From: Sclerodactyla briareus
Taxonomy: Eukaryota; Echinodermata; Holothuroidea; Dendrochirotida; Sclerodactylidae
Reading direction: 5' to 3'
NCBI GenBank assembly: GCA_026419785.1
Contig: JAODTK010005519.1
Coordinates: 62,001 to 126,000, forward strand
Length of the DNA stretch: 64,000 nucleotides
The first letter of the stretch is position 1; each line of letters starts with the position of its first letter. Below, piece by piece: positions 1-9,960 of this stretch. The notes beneath the pieces were generated by a model, which saw only the letters and a program-made list of their open reading frames with translations, had not been told where the DNA came from and did not search any database. A program made the position numbers and the translations under genes.

Positions 1-210
1 GGGGACCGCCGCTTGAAGTACATGATTCCCGCAATACCGTCCATTCTTTTTCTTTCTTATTAGTAGCGGTGGGCTCTCTCTCTCCAAAAGTGATAATTGT
101 CTATTTGAAGTTAGGTCCAATTGAACGTTCACGCCCTCGCTCGAAGGCTGTTACAAGTCGGTATTTGGGGGCCGTCTACAGCGTACCCATGTGCTCCAGG
201 TTACTTCGTT
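1..210. other. Edge sequence, nothing recognised
   Basis: No ORF, repeat or splice-like exon could be recognised before the inverted-repeat element that starts near 211. Confidence 0.3.
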
Positions 211-1047
211 CTATAGTGCGGGAGCTAGGCCAAAACGGGTGAAAGTTGGAATTCACCCGAAGGAGTGAAAACCTATGGTAATTAGTCTGCTACGGTCATT
301 GTGCGAACAGCTGCAGTACAGTCGTTTCAACAACCTGTGGATTTTCTGACAAACAGCGTTACCTACGTAGAGTTTCGAGTATTAGGCTAACCCATCCGAA
401 TAACTTAATTTGCTACAGTTCAGAATAAATACCCAGCCATTAAGTTGCGAGAATACGAATAAGCCTCACTTAGCCTGCTCGACTTCCCCTCGTATTCGCC
501 TGCACCAAGTTCACGGAGTGTGAAGCCACTCAAACAACGGGCTACAACCGGGATTGAAACTCAGCACTCAATAGCATGTACACAAGACTGCGGTGTGTAT
601 TACAACGTGATGGCACACAGGCCTACAGTGAGCAGTTCAAATTACCCGCGGCAAACCGCTGGCAGCAGGTGAAGGCTACAAGGTCACAACGCTGCATGCC
701 GTGTGCCGCGAGTCTATGTGGCAGGGTGTGCATGATGACAAAAAACGCCTGCCTGATCTGGCTGTCGGTCGGGGAACCATTTGAAATTGCCAAAAATCTC
801 TAAACGAACCGGTGAACTGTTTAAAAAGCGCCGGCAATATTGTAGATTTGAATTTTGTCTTTCCAATATTTCGGTTCTTGTTTGGTGCCGCAGGCTGTGT
901 AGAATTCCTGGACGATTTCAAATAATTGTTGTAATGTTCGTCCTTGTTCGAAATGAGGATGGCGACCTCATGAATAATAATTATTCTCTACTTCGTGGGA
1001 AAATGGGCTTTCACCCGTTTCTGGCCTAGCTCCCGCACTGTCTATAG
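211..1047. mobile_element. Possible MITE / inverted-repeat element
   Basis: The segment is bounded by nearly perfect inverted arms. The left arm at 217-245 reads TGCGGGAGCTAGGCC followed by AAAACGGGTGAAAG. The right arm at 1008-1037 is its reverse complement with one extra base. Both arms are flanked on the outside by the palindrome CTATAG, so it cannot be told whether that is target duplication or part of the arm. The interior of about 770 bp has short ORFs in several frames (576-803 +, 676-921 -, 781-1029 +), none resembling a transposase I recognise. This structure fits a non-autonomous DNA transposon or fold-back element. The family is unknown, and one copy cannot prove mobility. Confidence 0.5.
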
Positions 1048-2164
1048 CAACACACATCTTGCGGATGTTTTTTTGTTGGATGAAAAATGAACTTTTGTTA
1101 CTAGGGCATGCCACTGACTTGATCATGTCCAGCCACTACTTTTGTACTTGGTTTCCTCCTGAATGATCCACGAGGAAGCTTTAAACTAGGAGGTCATTGG
1201 GAGTGGCGGTCAACAATTTGCGTTAATTTTCGGATGTTATGTGGGCACAAAATTTCTCTCTGAATGAATATATGGAATAAAGTCTGGAAATTTATCAAGA
1301 AAGAATATTTTAATTAGGTCAATATACAGGTTCAATTGTTTTTTTTATCATCTCCGGTTCATATTGAATGAAGAATACACCAAGATCCAAGAAAATCGGT
1401 AATTTTCCTCGGTAGGCGTTTAGCATTTGCCGTAATTCTTGGAGAGGAGAAACGCAGTATTGCTCAATCAATTATTATATTTATAGCGCAAGTAACGTAA
1501 ATTTGCGTATTTGACAGAGAAATCATGATCTCCGTTATATAGAAATTGTTCAAGTATATTAGTGAGGTAGCTACATGAATTGAAGAGCCTCTAACGGGAG
1601 AAGTATAAAGTTCACGGTCTTTGCTTCATTTAGACACTGATCCATGGTAACCTTTAAAAATCGATAGTGGAAAATATTCCGTCGCGAGAATGAATTCCCG
1701 GCATCTTGGTCATGCCTAGGACTAATGAGGTCTGCTCTATGCACTAATTACGAAATTCAGATCGAAAATAGTTGCACATACTTGGAAGCGGAAACTTCGT
1801 CCAATAGCGTGATTTAATTAAGCAATCCTGGGATCATGCATGTGTTCGTCGAACGATCCTGTCGAGCGTCTGGGTGTATAGTCAAGGTGTAGAGCTAACA
1901 AGGCTCAGTTCACGCACCGATTACGGTAGCTAATGATTCCGAGTTTCTTTGTAGTCAGACCGTCGTCTAATCAAACCTAATCCAATTCGGCCTGCTTCTG
2001 GTTGCGTCAGCGGTATGACGGTTTGTCGAGAGACGTAATCTTTCGAAGTAAAAATAGTACACGATATTAAGCCGCCATAGCCAGCCACGTATAGATAATA
2101 TGTATGGATAGCTATTTTCCTCATCCTTATTAAATAGAAAGATTCAACGCAAATTCAAAGTCCA
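1048..2164. other. AT-rich stretch without recognised features
   Basis: About 1.1 kb of AT-rich DNA. The only ORF, 64 codons on the minus strand at 1930-2124, has no recognisable domain. Nothing else can be supported. Confidence 0.3.
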
Positions 2165-2215
2165 AAGGACCCAAATATCAGTGTATCTTAACGTCGTTCT
2201 CCTGTTTCAGTGTAT

Positions 2216-2602
2216 CAGTGGAGGCGGATTAGTTCCGTTGGTAGAGCTTCAGACTGCAAATCCATTGATTACGAACCCGAGGATTTTCCCGCAGTATTGT
2301 AGGACCATGCATGTCTCCTGAAATGTTCCACGTCACCCACGTGTTGAAGTATGTACCTTATGAGGTGACTTGAAGAGTATCGAGCGCCGTATGTAGCTGC
2401 ATGATATTGGAAAGTCCCCCGGGGGACACGATGAAGTGACGTACTGAAATGAGGCTTCGTGAGTAACAAGCACTAGTGTGCGTGCTAAATGGTACTCGTG
2501 TGACGAATCACTCATGATCAGGATTAATATCTGTAAAGCGCTTGGAGCAATCTTCGACCTGGATAAGCGCTATATAAGAACGCGATATTATTATTATTAT
2601 TT
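2216..2602 (+). mobile_element. tRNA-derived SINE, copy 1
   Basis: The head resembles a degenerate tRNA: an A-box-like TAGTTCCGTTGGTAGAG at about 2230 and a weak B-box-like stretch near 2270. The body, with ATGTCTCCTGAAATGTTCCACG and GGGGGACACGATGAAGTGACG, is shared with 63050-63385. The tail has TGTAAAGCGCTTGGAGCA, then GCGCTATATAAGAACG, then (TTA)n, the kind of 3' end SINEs share with partner LINEs. AGTGTAT occurs on both sides (2209-2215 and 2603-2609) and may be the target duplication, but it is also part of the host minisatellite. The 5' limit is approximate. Confidence 0.7.
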
Positions 2603-2729
2603 AGTGTATTTACCCTCTTTCTCTTGTATCAATGTATCTTACCCTCTTCTCTTGTATCAATGTATCTTGTCCTCTTTCCCTCGTGTCAGTGTATCTTTCA
2701 TTGTATCTTACCCTCTTCCCCCCGTGTCA

Positions 2730-3640
2730 AGTGGTATTCACTGGGGAAAACTTTGATAAGTTCAATGACCTTGTGGTAGGTGTGCCTCTTTCTCTTGTAT
2801 CAATGTATCTTGTCCTCTTTCCCTCGTGTCAGTGTATCTTTGGTCTTTCGATTGGCAAATGTTTTTCAATGCCGATAGATGCAAAGTTATTCATGTTGGT
2901 TTCCACAATCCAACGCTTCTTTCAAGTTGAATCGGCAAAATATTCAACAGGTGATTTCAGAAAGGATTTCGGTGTAAGATCCTTCTTTGAAACCTTCTAA
3001 GCATGTGCTGAGGCGCGAGGAACGTATCTGGATTCTTGGCTTGATTAGACGACACTTCAGTTTCCTCGATAAAAATATTGTTCTCAGGTTTTTTAAGCAT
3101 CTGGCGAGACCTCACCAGGAGTATTCTGTCCTAGTATGTAGCCATATTTCGCGAAGACCCAGCATGTATTGAAACGTTCAGCGGAGGGCCACTAGATTAT
3201 TCAATCATTTAGAAATTTACCTTACGAAGAGAGATTAAGGCGTCTAGGTTTAACTTCGATGGAACTGAGACGAATTCGTGGTGATTTGATTCAGGTTTTA
3301 AAATTGTTCATGTTTTCGATGGCCTTTCCGTCCACTATTTCTTTGAGTTTTCCAAAGTTTCCACCAATAGGGGTCATTGTCTCAAGCATCGTGGCATCTG
3401 TAGATTTGACGTTCTGAAATATTTCTTCTCCCAGAGAGTTATTAATGAGTGGAATAGCCTTCCTGAAGAGTTGTTCTGTCCAATAGTGTGAATGCATTCA
3501 AGAACATTCTTGATTTATTTTTCAAGAATAGTGGGCGAATTCTTTGAGCATCTGGGTTGTTCCTCTCATTTGAGATGTTGTGGCTTCAGGATCTCTCATG
3601 AGGATTTTGTCCTTCCTTCCCCTTTTCACTAAACTAAACT
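2730..3640 (+). mobile_element. LINE (CR1/Rex-like) reverse-transcriptase C-terminal remnant
   Basis: Conceptual reading in several frames gives the usual end of a CR1-type reverse transcriptase. It starts with NFDKFNDLVV (about 2745-2780), then WSFDWQM and a cysteine/lysine stretch (about 2843-2890). LGLIRRHFSFLDKNIVL and LARPHQEYSVLV follow at 3035-3140, QRRATRLF at 3180, GDLIQVFKI near 3285, and VINEWNSLPEEVVLSNSVNA with a short tail at 3435-3530. The frame changes several times and stops interrupt it, so this is a dead 5'-truncated copy. A 52-base piece of the flanking minisatellite lies inside it (2790-2841). The minus-strand ORF 3291-3497 is a shadow of this. Confidence 0.8.
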
Positions 3641-3800
3641 GAGTGTATTCTACCGACCCTCTCTCCTGTGTCAATGTATACTAAAATATTCATCTCGTGT
3701 CTTACCGTCTTTCTCTCGTTTCAGTGTATCTTACTCACTTTTTCTCGTGTCAAAGTATCTTCCCTGTTTCCTACGTGACAAGTGTATCTTACCCTCTTCA

Positions 3801-4647
3801 ACATGTTTTATAGACTGGTTCCTAGGTTTGCAGATTGGCATGAGGGTACATCATCACACCATGTTGCATCATATTTATTAGTGTCGTTCATGATTAGGAG
3901 GCTACACATCCTTCCCTTGCTTATTCAGAATATTAAACGAACAGTTCTTTTGATTACCCTTCATACACTTTTATTCGTATTGTTTTAATTGACTAACACC
4001 TGGTATCGTAACTTTCTTGCAAACGTAAACTTTACTATTACACATTCCATCACATTAGCATATATCGCTATCCCCCTCTTGAAAAATATTTTATATTTCA
4101 TCGTCTCCGGTCTTCTTTTTCTTTATCCATTGCTGACTCTTCTTGCTGTGACCCCCTAATCCACTTGATTTTCTTGTGTTGGCCTGACTATTTTGAAGGG
4201 GTCATACTCGAAAACTTACTTCTATCACTCACTGGCTGTCGGAATATATTGTGTCTTTATACCATTGTTACACCGATATTCTTTATCAAAAATAAATAAA
4301 CCTAAAAAAAAACTACTGTAATACAGCTGTCATAACTACAATCTCTTGGGCACAGCTCCGTTAGTTAGGATTGTTTCTTGAAAATGCTATGTGTAACTTA
4401 CACTGTTTCCCATTGCATAATCCAAGGCCTATTAAGCTAGTTGTCCGGTTATCTGGACTTCCAAGTCCATTAGCTATATGAGCATCATCCAGGATCTCCC
4501 CAAGGAGGGTTATGTTGATTAGTGAACAAGGTGGAATAATCCCTGAATAAGCATTCGAAGCAAGATTAGCATTATAAGTAACAGATAACTCGCCATTGAT
4601 TATCATTAAACTATTGACTATTGACATTATGACATTATTGACAATTA
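3801..4647. other. Unrecognised AT-rich stretch
   Basis: AT-rich sequence. One 88-codon ORF (4361-4627, minus) has no family I recognise and no splice-site support. No repeat units are visible. Confidence 0.3.
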
Positions 4648-4747
4648 CTATTATTAATTATTATTATTATTATTATATTATTATTATTATTTTATTATTA
4701 TTATTATTTATTATTATTATTATTATTATATTATTATTATTATTATA
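4648..4747. repeat. (TTA)n microsatellite
   Basis: About 100 bp of imperfect TTA/ATT trinucleotide repeat. Confidence 0.95.
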
Positions 4748-5351
4748 CATGTAGCAGTTATCGGCAAGGATGATGATGTTTCTGCAATGTGTCAATAACC
4801 ATTACACGTCATACTGCTGCATATGACGGACATTTAGTGAATACTTTTGTCTCAGTGATCCACCTGGAAAGGCGGTGCTCAGTATTATAAGCGATGCTAG
4901 TATCAAATGACAAAGTCTAATTTCCCATAACGCCTGTAAATTCGAAACAGAACAGAGTTATGAGATGTGAAAGGCTGGATGATCAACAGAAAAGCGTAAC
5001 TAGAGAAACAGTTCAAAGAAATGTAAATTTCCATGTCGGTGAAAGAATAAAATGAACAATTATACACTGAAATGGGCTGAGGCTAGAAAGGTACGGCGCC
5101 TGGCCCGTACGTCTCATTACCCCCTTGTGTATTAGGGTGTGAGAGCCAAGTATTTCCTCGGTATTCACTCTCTGTTGCACGAGCGCCGGACAGGTTGACT
5201 TCTTTCTATTAAACACGATTGCGTTCCCTCGCGTTGTCTAGTTACCCCACCATCAATATGATAATTTAACAGTCTATTCTAATCGAAAAAATATCGAGGA
5301 AGAAGTTTGTCAATTCATATGATATAGACTGGGAGCTAAATCTAGTAAGGA
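4748..5351. other. Unrecognised stretch
   Basis: No convincing gene or repeat. The 67-codon minus ORF (5013-5216) has no recognisable domain. Confidence 0.25.
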
Positions 5352-5442
5352 GTTGGTCCAACCGGACCTACATCCAAGGTTTGATAGCATAACACGTTTG
5401 TATGGACCCCCTACAGCACCGCCAGGTAGTTAGTAGTCCCAA
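5352..5442 (+). repeat. Dispersed repeat, copy A (inverted partner at 9.9 kb)
   Basis: The words ACCTACATCCAAGGTTTGAT, AGCATAACA, GACCCCCTA and AGGTAGTTAGTAGTC occur here in this order. The reverse complement of 9870-9960 shows the same words in the same order. The pair are diverged copies in opposite orientation about 4.5 kb apart. Family unknown. Confidence 0.6.
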
Positions 5443-5589
5443 ATCGTGGTAAGCACCTTTTCGCTACAGCTCTTGTAACGGCCACTGTCTCGTACCTGAA
5501 ATTGCTCAAAATTGAGTGGCAGGGGTACTCCATCAGGCGTTTTCTCTACTGTTGCTCCATTCACATTCGAAGTTATAGTGTCCATAGCA

Positions 5590-6120
5590 TGGGTGGTGAG
5601 TATATCTGACAAATTTTCAAATGTGTTTGATTTAGATCAGTGTCGAGACCTGGAAGAGTGTGGGAAAACAAAGCGTCACGTTATTAGAAGGTTTCTTTTT
5701 TTTTTTTTTTTCCTCCCAAATTTTGGTTGAATTTTGAGGCTGGAAACTAGTTCGGAATGACTGTACAGTGAACTAGGTGAACGTTACTTATGTAGGAATG
5801 ACTGCCAGGAGCAGCGCTAGCGGGGACGCCGTCCCCACCCCTCCCCTTTCGTCGGGCAACGCCCCCCCCCCCCGCACAGTGAGGCCCCTTCCCCCCCCCC
5901 CCCCCCCCACCGGGAAGCAAAGCGAAATAACGTTGGGGAGGTATAGCCGATATAATGAAGAATTTTTTCGGGTAGGAGGTATGGCGAGCTTTTCTTAGGG
6001 ACCGCCTCTCCTCAAATGTTCTTCGCCCCCTCCCCCCCCCCCCCCCCGCCTTCTCTTCGTCACGCCGACTCCAGCAACTAATCTATTGAACAAATCACGT
6101 TGCGTACGAGATGCTTACCC
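5590..6120 (+). repeat. Diverged tandem duplication, unit 1, with poly(C) tracts
   Basis: Three blocks here recur in the same order about 525-550 bp downstream (6138-6670). These are TGGTGAGTATATCTGACA at about 5592, GTGTCGAGACCTGG at about 5640, and GAATGACTGTACAGTGAACT then GCGCTAGC at 5755-5820. The unit carries long C runs (5862-5873, 5891-5908, 6032-6047). The ORF at 5777-5998 reads through these into poly-proline and is not a credible gene. It may be a copy of a non-autonomous repeat family; the ends are not defined. Confidence 0.6.
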
Positions 6121-6137
6121 CAATGCCTGGCGCAAAG

Positions 6138-6670
6138 TGGTGAGTATATCTAACATATTTTTACATGTGTTCGAGTCAGTGTCGTGACCTGGTAGAGACT
6201 AGAAAGGTCACGTGATCAGGAACGTTCCAATATATTTTCTCTCTCATAATTTTGGTTGGATTTTGAGACTAGAATTCGTCTGGAATGATTGTGCAGTGAA
6301 CTAAGTGAATGTTACATATAAAGAAAATGACCACCAGGCCAGGTGCGGCGCTAGCAGGGGTGGGATATCCCTTACCCCACTCCGTGGGGCAACGGTGCCG
6401 TCCCCCTCCCCACCTCCCCACCTCCACACCGGGAGACAAAGCAAAATAACATCGAGGGGCTTTGCCGAAAAAATAGAGAAAATATCTTTTAGTGATCAAC
6501 TACAATTTATGATATTTCATGGGAAGGAGGTTTGGCGAACCTTTTTTTTTAGAGAGAGCGCCCCTTCCCAGATGTCCCTTACCTACCCCCTCCCTTTGTC
6601 ACGCCGACTTCACGGAGGGCAGGAAAGAAAAAACAATCTCTTGAACAATCATGCTGAGTGGAGGCTTGCC
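6138..6670 (+). repeat. Diverged tandem duplication, unit 2
   Basis: Partner of the unit at 5590-6120. It shares TGGTGAGTATATCTAACA, GTGTCGTGACCTGG, GAATGATTGTGCAGTGAACT and the GCGCTAGC/C-rich block in the same order. The 142-codon ORF at 6305-6733 runs across this repeat and is proline-rich by composition, so I do not call it a gene. Confidence 0.6.
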
Positions 6671-6766
6671 CCGCTCCCTGGCGCCGTCCCGGTGACTGTT
6701 ATGGTCGATTTTAAACATACTTCGAAAAATTGAAGAAGAATCTCTTCCTGACAACGCAAAACCTAA

Positions 6767-7320
6767 TTGGTATCATCTTTCACAATGAAAATTCGACAGA
6801 TAAAGTGGGAAGTCAATACAGAAACAGTCCGTACGTGTCGTGATAGTGCCGTCAAACTAGCGCCAGTCCATACTACCGTGGGTTACTGCACAGGAAACAG
6901 CACAATACACACAGTGATGAAGACAGTGGAAGCCATAATGGCAAGTCCAGGACAGAAGAACAAGATTATTACGTTGAGTTCTCTGGAACTATCATTACAA
7001 TGGGTGGCTTCCACATTATTCTCAATTACTGCACTGATGGGCAAGGAGTAATAAGGATCAGGCATGGAGGAAGGGTTGATAGAGAGTGTATATCAGCATT
7101 ATAGATGTCAGCAGTTGGAGGGTAATGAAGGGAAAGTCGTACAACCGGTCCTTTGTGCTTGCAGACTCGTAATGGAAGCATCGTCTCTCCTCGCGTGGAG
7201 ATCCTATCGAGATCAGGTACATACATACTAAGAATGCAACAGTTGGGAGCCTCCCAGGGGAAAGATCCAACTTGTTTGCCTCCTGGGTGGACTATATAGA
7301 TGTGGTTCAACTGTCGTTAC
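6767..7320 (+). pseudogene. Broken remnant of a DUF6589-like repetitive-element ORF
   Basis: Pieces in different frames resemble the C-terminal half of a protein family that is repeated in many invertebrate genomes (Pfam-type DUF6589). NSTIHTVMKTVEAIMASPG then GQKNKIITL lies at about 6898-6980. MGGFHIILNYCTDGQ follows at about 7002-7046 in another frame. GSGMEEGLIESVYQHYR is at about 7058-7108, and GKSYNRSFVLADS then VMEASSLLAWRSYRDQV at 7130-7218. The order MGGFH, GSG, YNR, ALxRLxW is what I recall for that family. At least three frame changes and stops break it. The family call is from memory of motif order and needs a profile search. The element may be a captured or mobile gene. Confidence 0.5.
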
Positions 7321-7701
7321 GAATTTTTTTTTCCCGAGGGCAGAGCGACGCGGATATTCACTATTACACCTCTCTGCTGCTATGGCCCCACATTTCTTCA
7401 CCATCGGCAGACCAAACTATTCAAAGTGGTGCCTGGTATTAATACAAATGTAATTGATGAACTCCCCAGGAATCACCCGTGTTTCAGGGGTTCATTGACG
7501 GAACCACACAGTGAGTCGTTCGGGGAATCATTTTCTCAGGTGTCCACAGCCCTTGAGCCGAGACAAGAAAACCAAAGGGGGGGGGGGGGGGGGTTGTTGG
7601 ACTCAGCAGAGAATATTGTGCGCTCCAAGACGCCTGACCTATCATCAAGCAGCAGTAAAAACAACAGCTGTCTGAGCAATTTGCCAAAATTACAAGATTA
7701 A
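7300..7701 (+). other. 133-codon ORF of unknown nature
   Basis: An open frame runs from 7300 to 7701 and includes a run of 17 G (7577-7593, read as glycines) and a serine-rich end. The part DELPRNHPCFRGSLTE looks protein-like. It could be the decayed downstream end of the DUF6589-like element just upstream. There is no splice or promoter evidence, and the G run makes the frame unreliable. Confidence 0.2.
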
Positions 7702-7899
7702 GAGTGCGCTGACCAACATAAAGAAACAACAATTAGCAGAATCGAGAAAGATGAAGAAAGTGTTTATCAAGAAAGAGTTGATTAACAACATCAGAACTGA
7801 TGACAGATCCGTTCGCCTAAGCTGATGTAAATGATGATGACGCAACAAGAGTCATAGCAGCTGATGAAGGAGCATCACAATCAGTACTGACATTTGCTA

Positions 7900-9725
7900 T
7901 TTGATGGTGAGCTCTGTGCTGGTGGGGCCGAGGTGTCATCCACCTCTCCGCACCGGTCGCCCCTGCTCAAATTGAGGCGTTGCATTGGGCAAATGAGTGT
8001 TTTGCAGTTTGAAGGTCTCTTTCAAGTGCGCCGGACGGGTTCAGACGAGATCAATTTAGGTGGCTACACCTTTTTACTGGTCTAGCTGCGACAATGGGGA
8101 GGGATGTTGTGTGGCCAGCTTCCTCATTACGTTGGTAACACAGGTAACACCGATCAACGGACGTATAATGCGATTGCGGATCACCCACACCGTGTGCGTT
8201 CATCCATCGTCACAGTGTACGCTCCGACCGGGATAAGCAATGACTCAGTGGAAGAAGCGTTCCACACTCATCTCAATTCGGTATGCTGTTTCCACTTCTG
8301 ACTCAAAGGTCACTCTGGGTGATTTCAATGCCTCCAGTGTTTTGTCAGTAGGAATGGCTGTGACTCCTATGAGTCATGTCTCGGCAAGATTGGATCTATG
8401 CGATGATAGCAGTCATAGGCTACTTTACTTTGCTAGAAGTCAGGGAATTGTTGGTTCGTCCGTTCCACGATCTATGCAGGCAGTGGATTGGGTACTCCCA
8501 TGATGGTGCTATTGTCAAGGAAATCGACCATGTAGTCATAGAGGGGAGATGGAGGATGCTCAAGACGGCAGGGTCTTTGGGAGTTCCCATTCTTCACAAC
8601 TGATCACAGGTTCCGGTTATCACGCTCAGACTTGCTGTCAAAATCTCAAGAAAAGCTACGTCGGCCTTCAAGAGCATTGAGGTTTGACGTAAGCCAACTG
8701 AAGAATCCGAATGTAGCCACAGTGTATGCTGACAAACTGAGGCAAGCCGTTTGAGGGCCTGAAGCCGAATGTGCACTCGAACATGCCGATGGGCATCCTT
8801 TAAAGTCTGCATCCTCAAGACAGCAGGGGAGTGCATTCAGAAGCGTCCAAGGAGGACCACCGGGGCGATTTCTAGGAAACGGTCGCATCCATCGAGGCGC
8901 GCGTCGCCAGGCCAGGCTCAGTGACAAGACTCAACTCCCTAGGGAGATCAGGCGCATTGCACTGAAGGCACTGCGACACGACAGTGAGGCGGAAGTCTCG
9001 CGTCTCTGTGATTTCATGGAGAAGCACCTGGCAACGGCGGGTGCTTCGCAGCCGGCCTTCAGAGCGATCCAGAGAATCCGCAATTCAACCTCTATGGGCA
9101 GTGCCCAGACTATCGCACGCCGGTATAGACGTGCCGTGCCTTACTCTCGCGGAAACCAGTTGGCATTGGAGCATTTGAATTGCGGGAAAGCTTCTGAGTC
9201 TGTGGCCAGGCTGCCCCCGGGTGGTTGAATGGCTTCTACTGCCTCGTTGGAGCACTGGTGTCATCCCAACTGACTGGAAAACTGTACGTATAGTTCCAAT
9301 CTGGAAAGGGAAGGGTGATTCTCGAGACTGCAACAACTATAGAGGGGTTACACTCCTCTTTGTATCTGGCAAGTCTTTGCTAGGATAATCTTAAAACAGG
9401 ATTCGTTGTCAGCTGATTAAGCATCAGCGTTCTGAGCAGTCGGTTCCACTCCACCGTGGATCACATCTTGGCTCTCCGTGTTCTGTCTGAGCGGATGCGG
9501 GGATTCGGTAGGGGTTCATGTGGCCTATATCGATTTTCGCAAGGCCTTCGGCTATGTGCGTAGGGAGGCTTCCTGGAGAATTCTTGAGCAGCGTAGTGTG
9601 CGAACTCCTCTTGTACACCTGATATCTTCTCTGTATTCTGGAAGTGAGAGTGCTTATGGAAGTGTGTTGTTGGAGTCTCCTATTCAGCACATCAACACTG
9701 ATCCAATGTATCAACTTTATTCATA
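7900..9725 (+). mobile_element. LINE remnant: endonuclease plus reverse transcriptase, 3'-truncated
   Basis: Frames read in turn give an apurinic endonuclease and the first part of a reverse transcriptase. VRRTGSDEINLGGYTF lies at about 8020-8075, IVTVYAPTGISNDS at 8205-8250, and KVTLGDFNASS at 8305-8337. FARSQGIVGSS (about 8430), KEIDHVV (8518-8540) and TLRL (about 8622) follow. Part of the RT linker comes next, then WKGKG and NNYRGVTL (about 9300-9350), STVDHILALRVLSERMRGFG (about 9445-9505), and AYIDFRKAFGYVRREASWRIL (9520-9582, catalytic YIDFRKAF motif). Many stops and frameshifts break it, and no YADD box or 3' end is present. It is a dead copy. Minus-strand ORFs over it are shadows. Confidence 0.85.
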
Positions 9726-9869
9726 GTTTGTTGATTATACCAGCATACTGAACGTTATCCAGCACAGCCCGTAAAAAACTCCTGTAAGCTACCCCACCCC
9801 TGAAGTTTAGCTGGTTATGGTTAGAGTTAGTGCAAATATAACAGTGCTGTAGCAGAAAGTTCTAATACA

Positions 9870-9960
9870 TTCGTGACTACTACCTACCCTGGGGTGTTCT
9901 AGGGGGCTCACACAACTTGTTATGCTAATAAACCTTGGATGTAGTTCCGGTTTAACGACC
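9870..9960 (-). repeat. Dispersed repeat, copy B (inverted partner of 5352-5442)
   Basis: Its reverse complement carries GGAACTACATCCAAGGTTTA, AGCATAACA, GCCCCCTAG and AGGTAGTAGTC, matching copy A in order. It starts shortly after the LINE remnant ends, so it may belong to a neighbouring insertion. Confidence 0.6.

Larger units (their letters stand above)
2165..3800. repeat. Minisatellite (about 30-bp unit) broken by insertions
   Basis: Diverged direct repeats of roughly 30 bp, with a core like GTGTATCTTACCCTC followed by TTTCTCTCGTGTCA, occur at about 2178-2215, 2603-2729, 2785-2840 and 3641-3800. The blocks keep one orientation. They are separated by a SINE (2216-2602) and a LINE fragment (2730-3640), so they look like one array split by retroposons. 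The 52 bases at 2647-2698 recur exactly at 2790-2841. The array has no coding meaning; ORFs through it are artefacts of the repeat. Confidence 0.75.

Noticed and set aside
3291..3497. 68-codon minus-strand ORF
   Set aside because: Antisense to the LINE C-terminal remnant, where the plus strand gives family motifs.
6305..6733. 142-codon plus ORF
   Set aside because: Runs through a diverged tandem repeat with C runs; composition-driven proline content, no domain.
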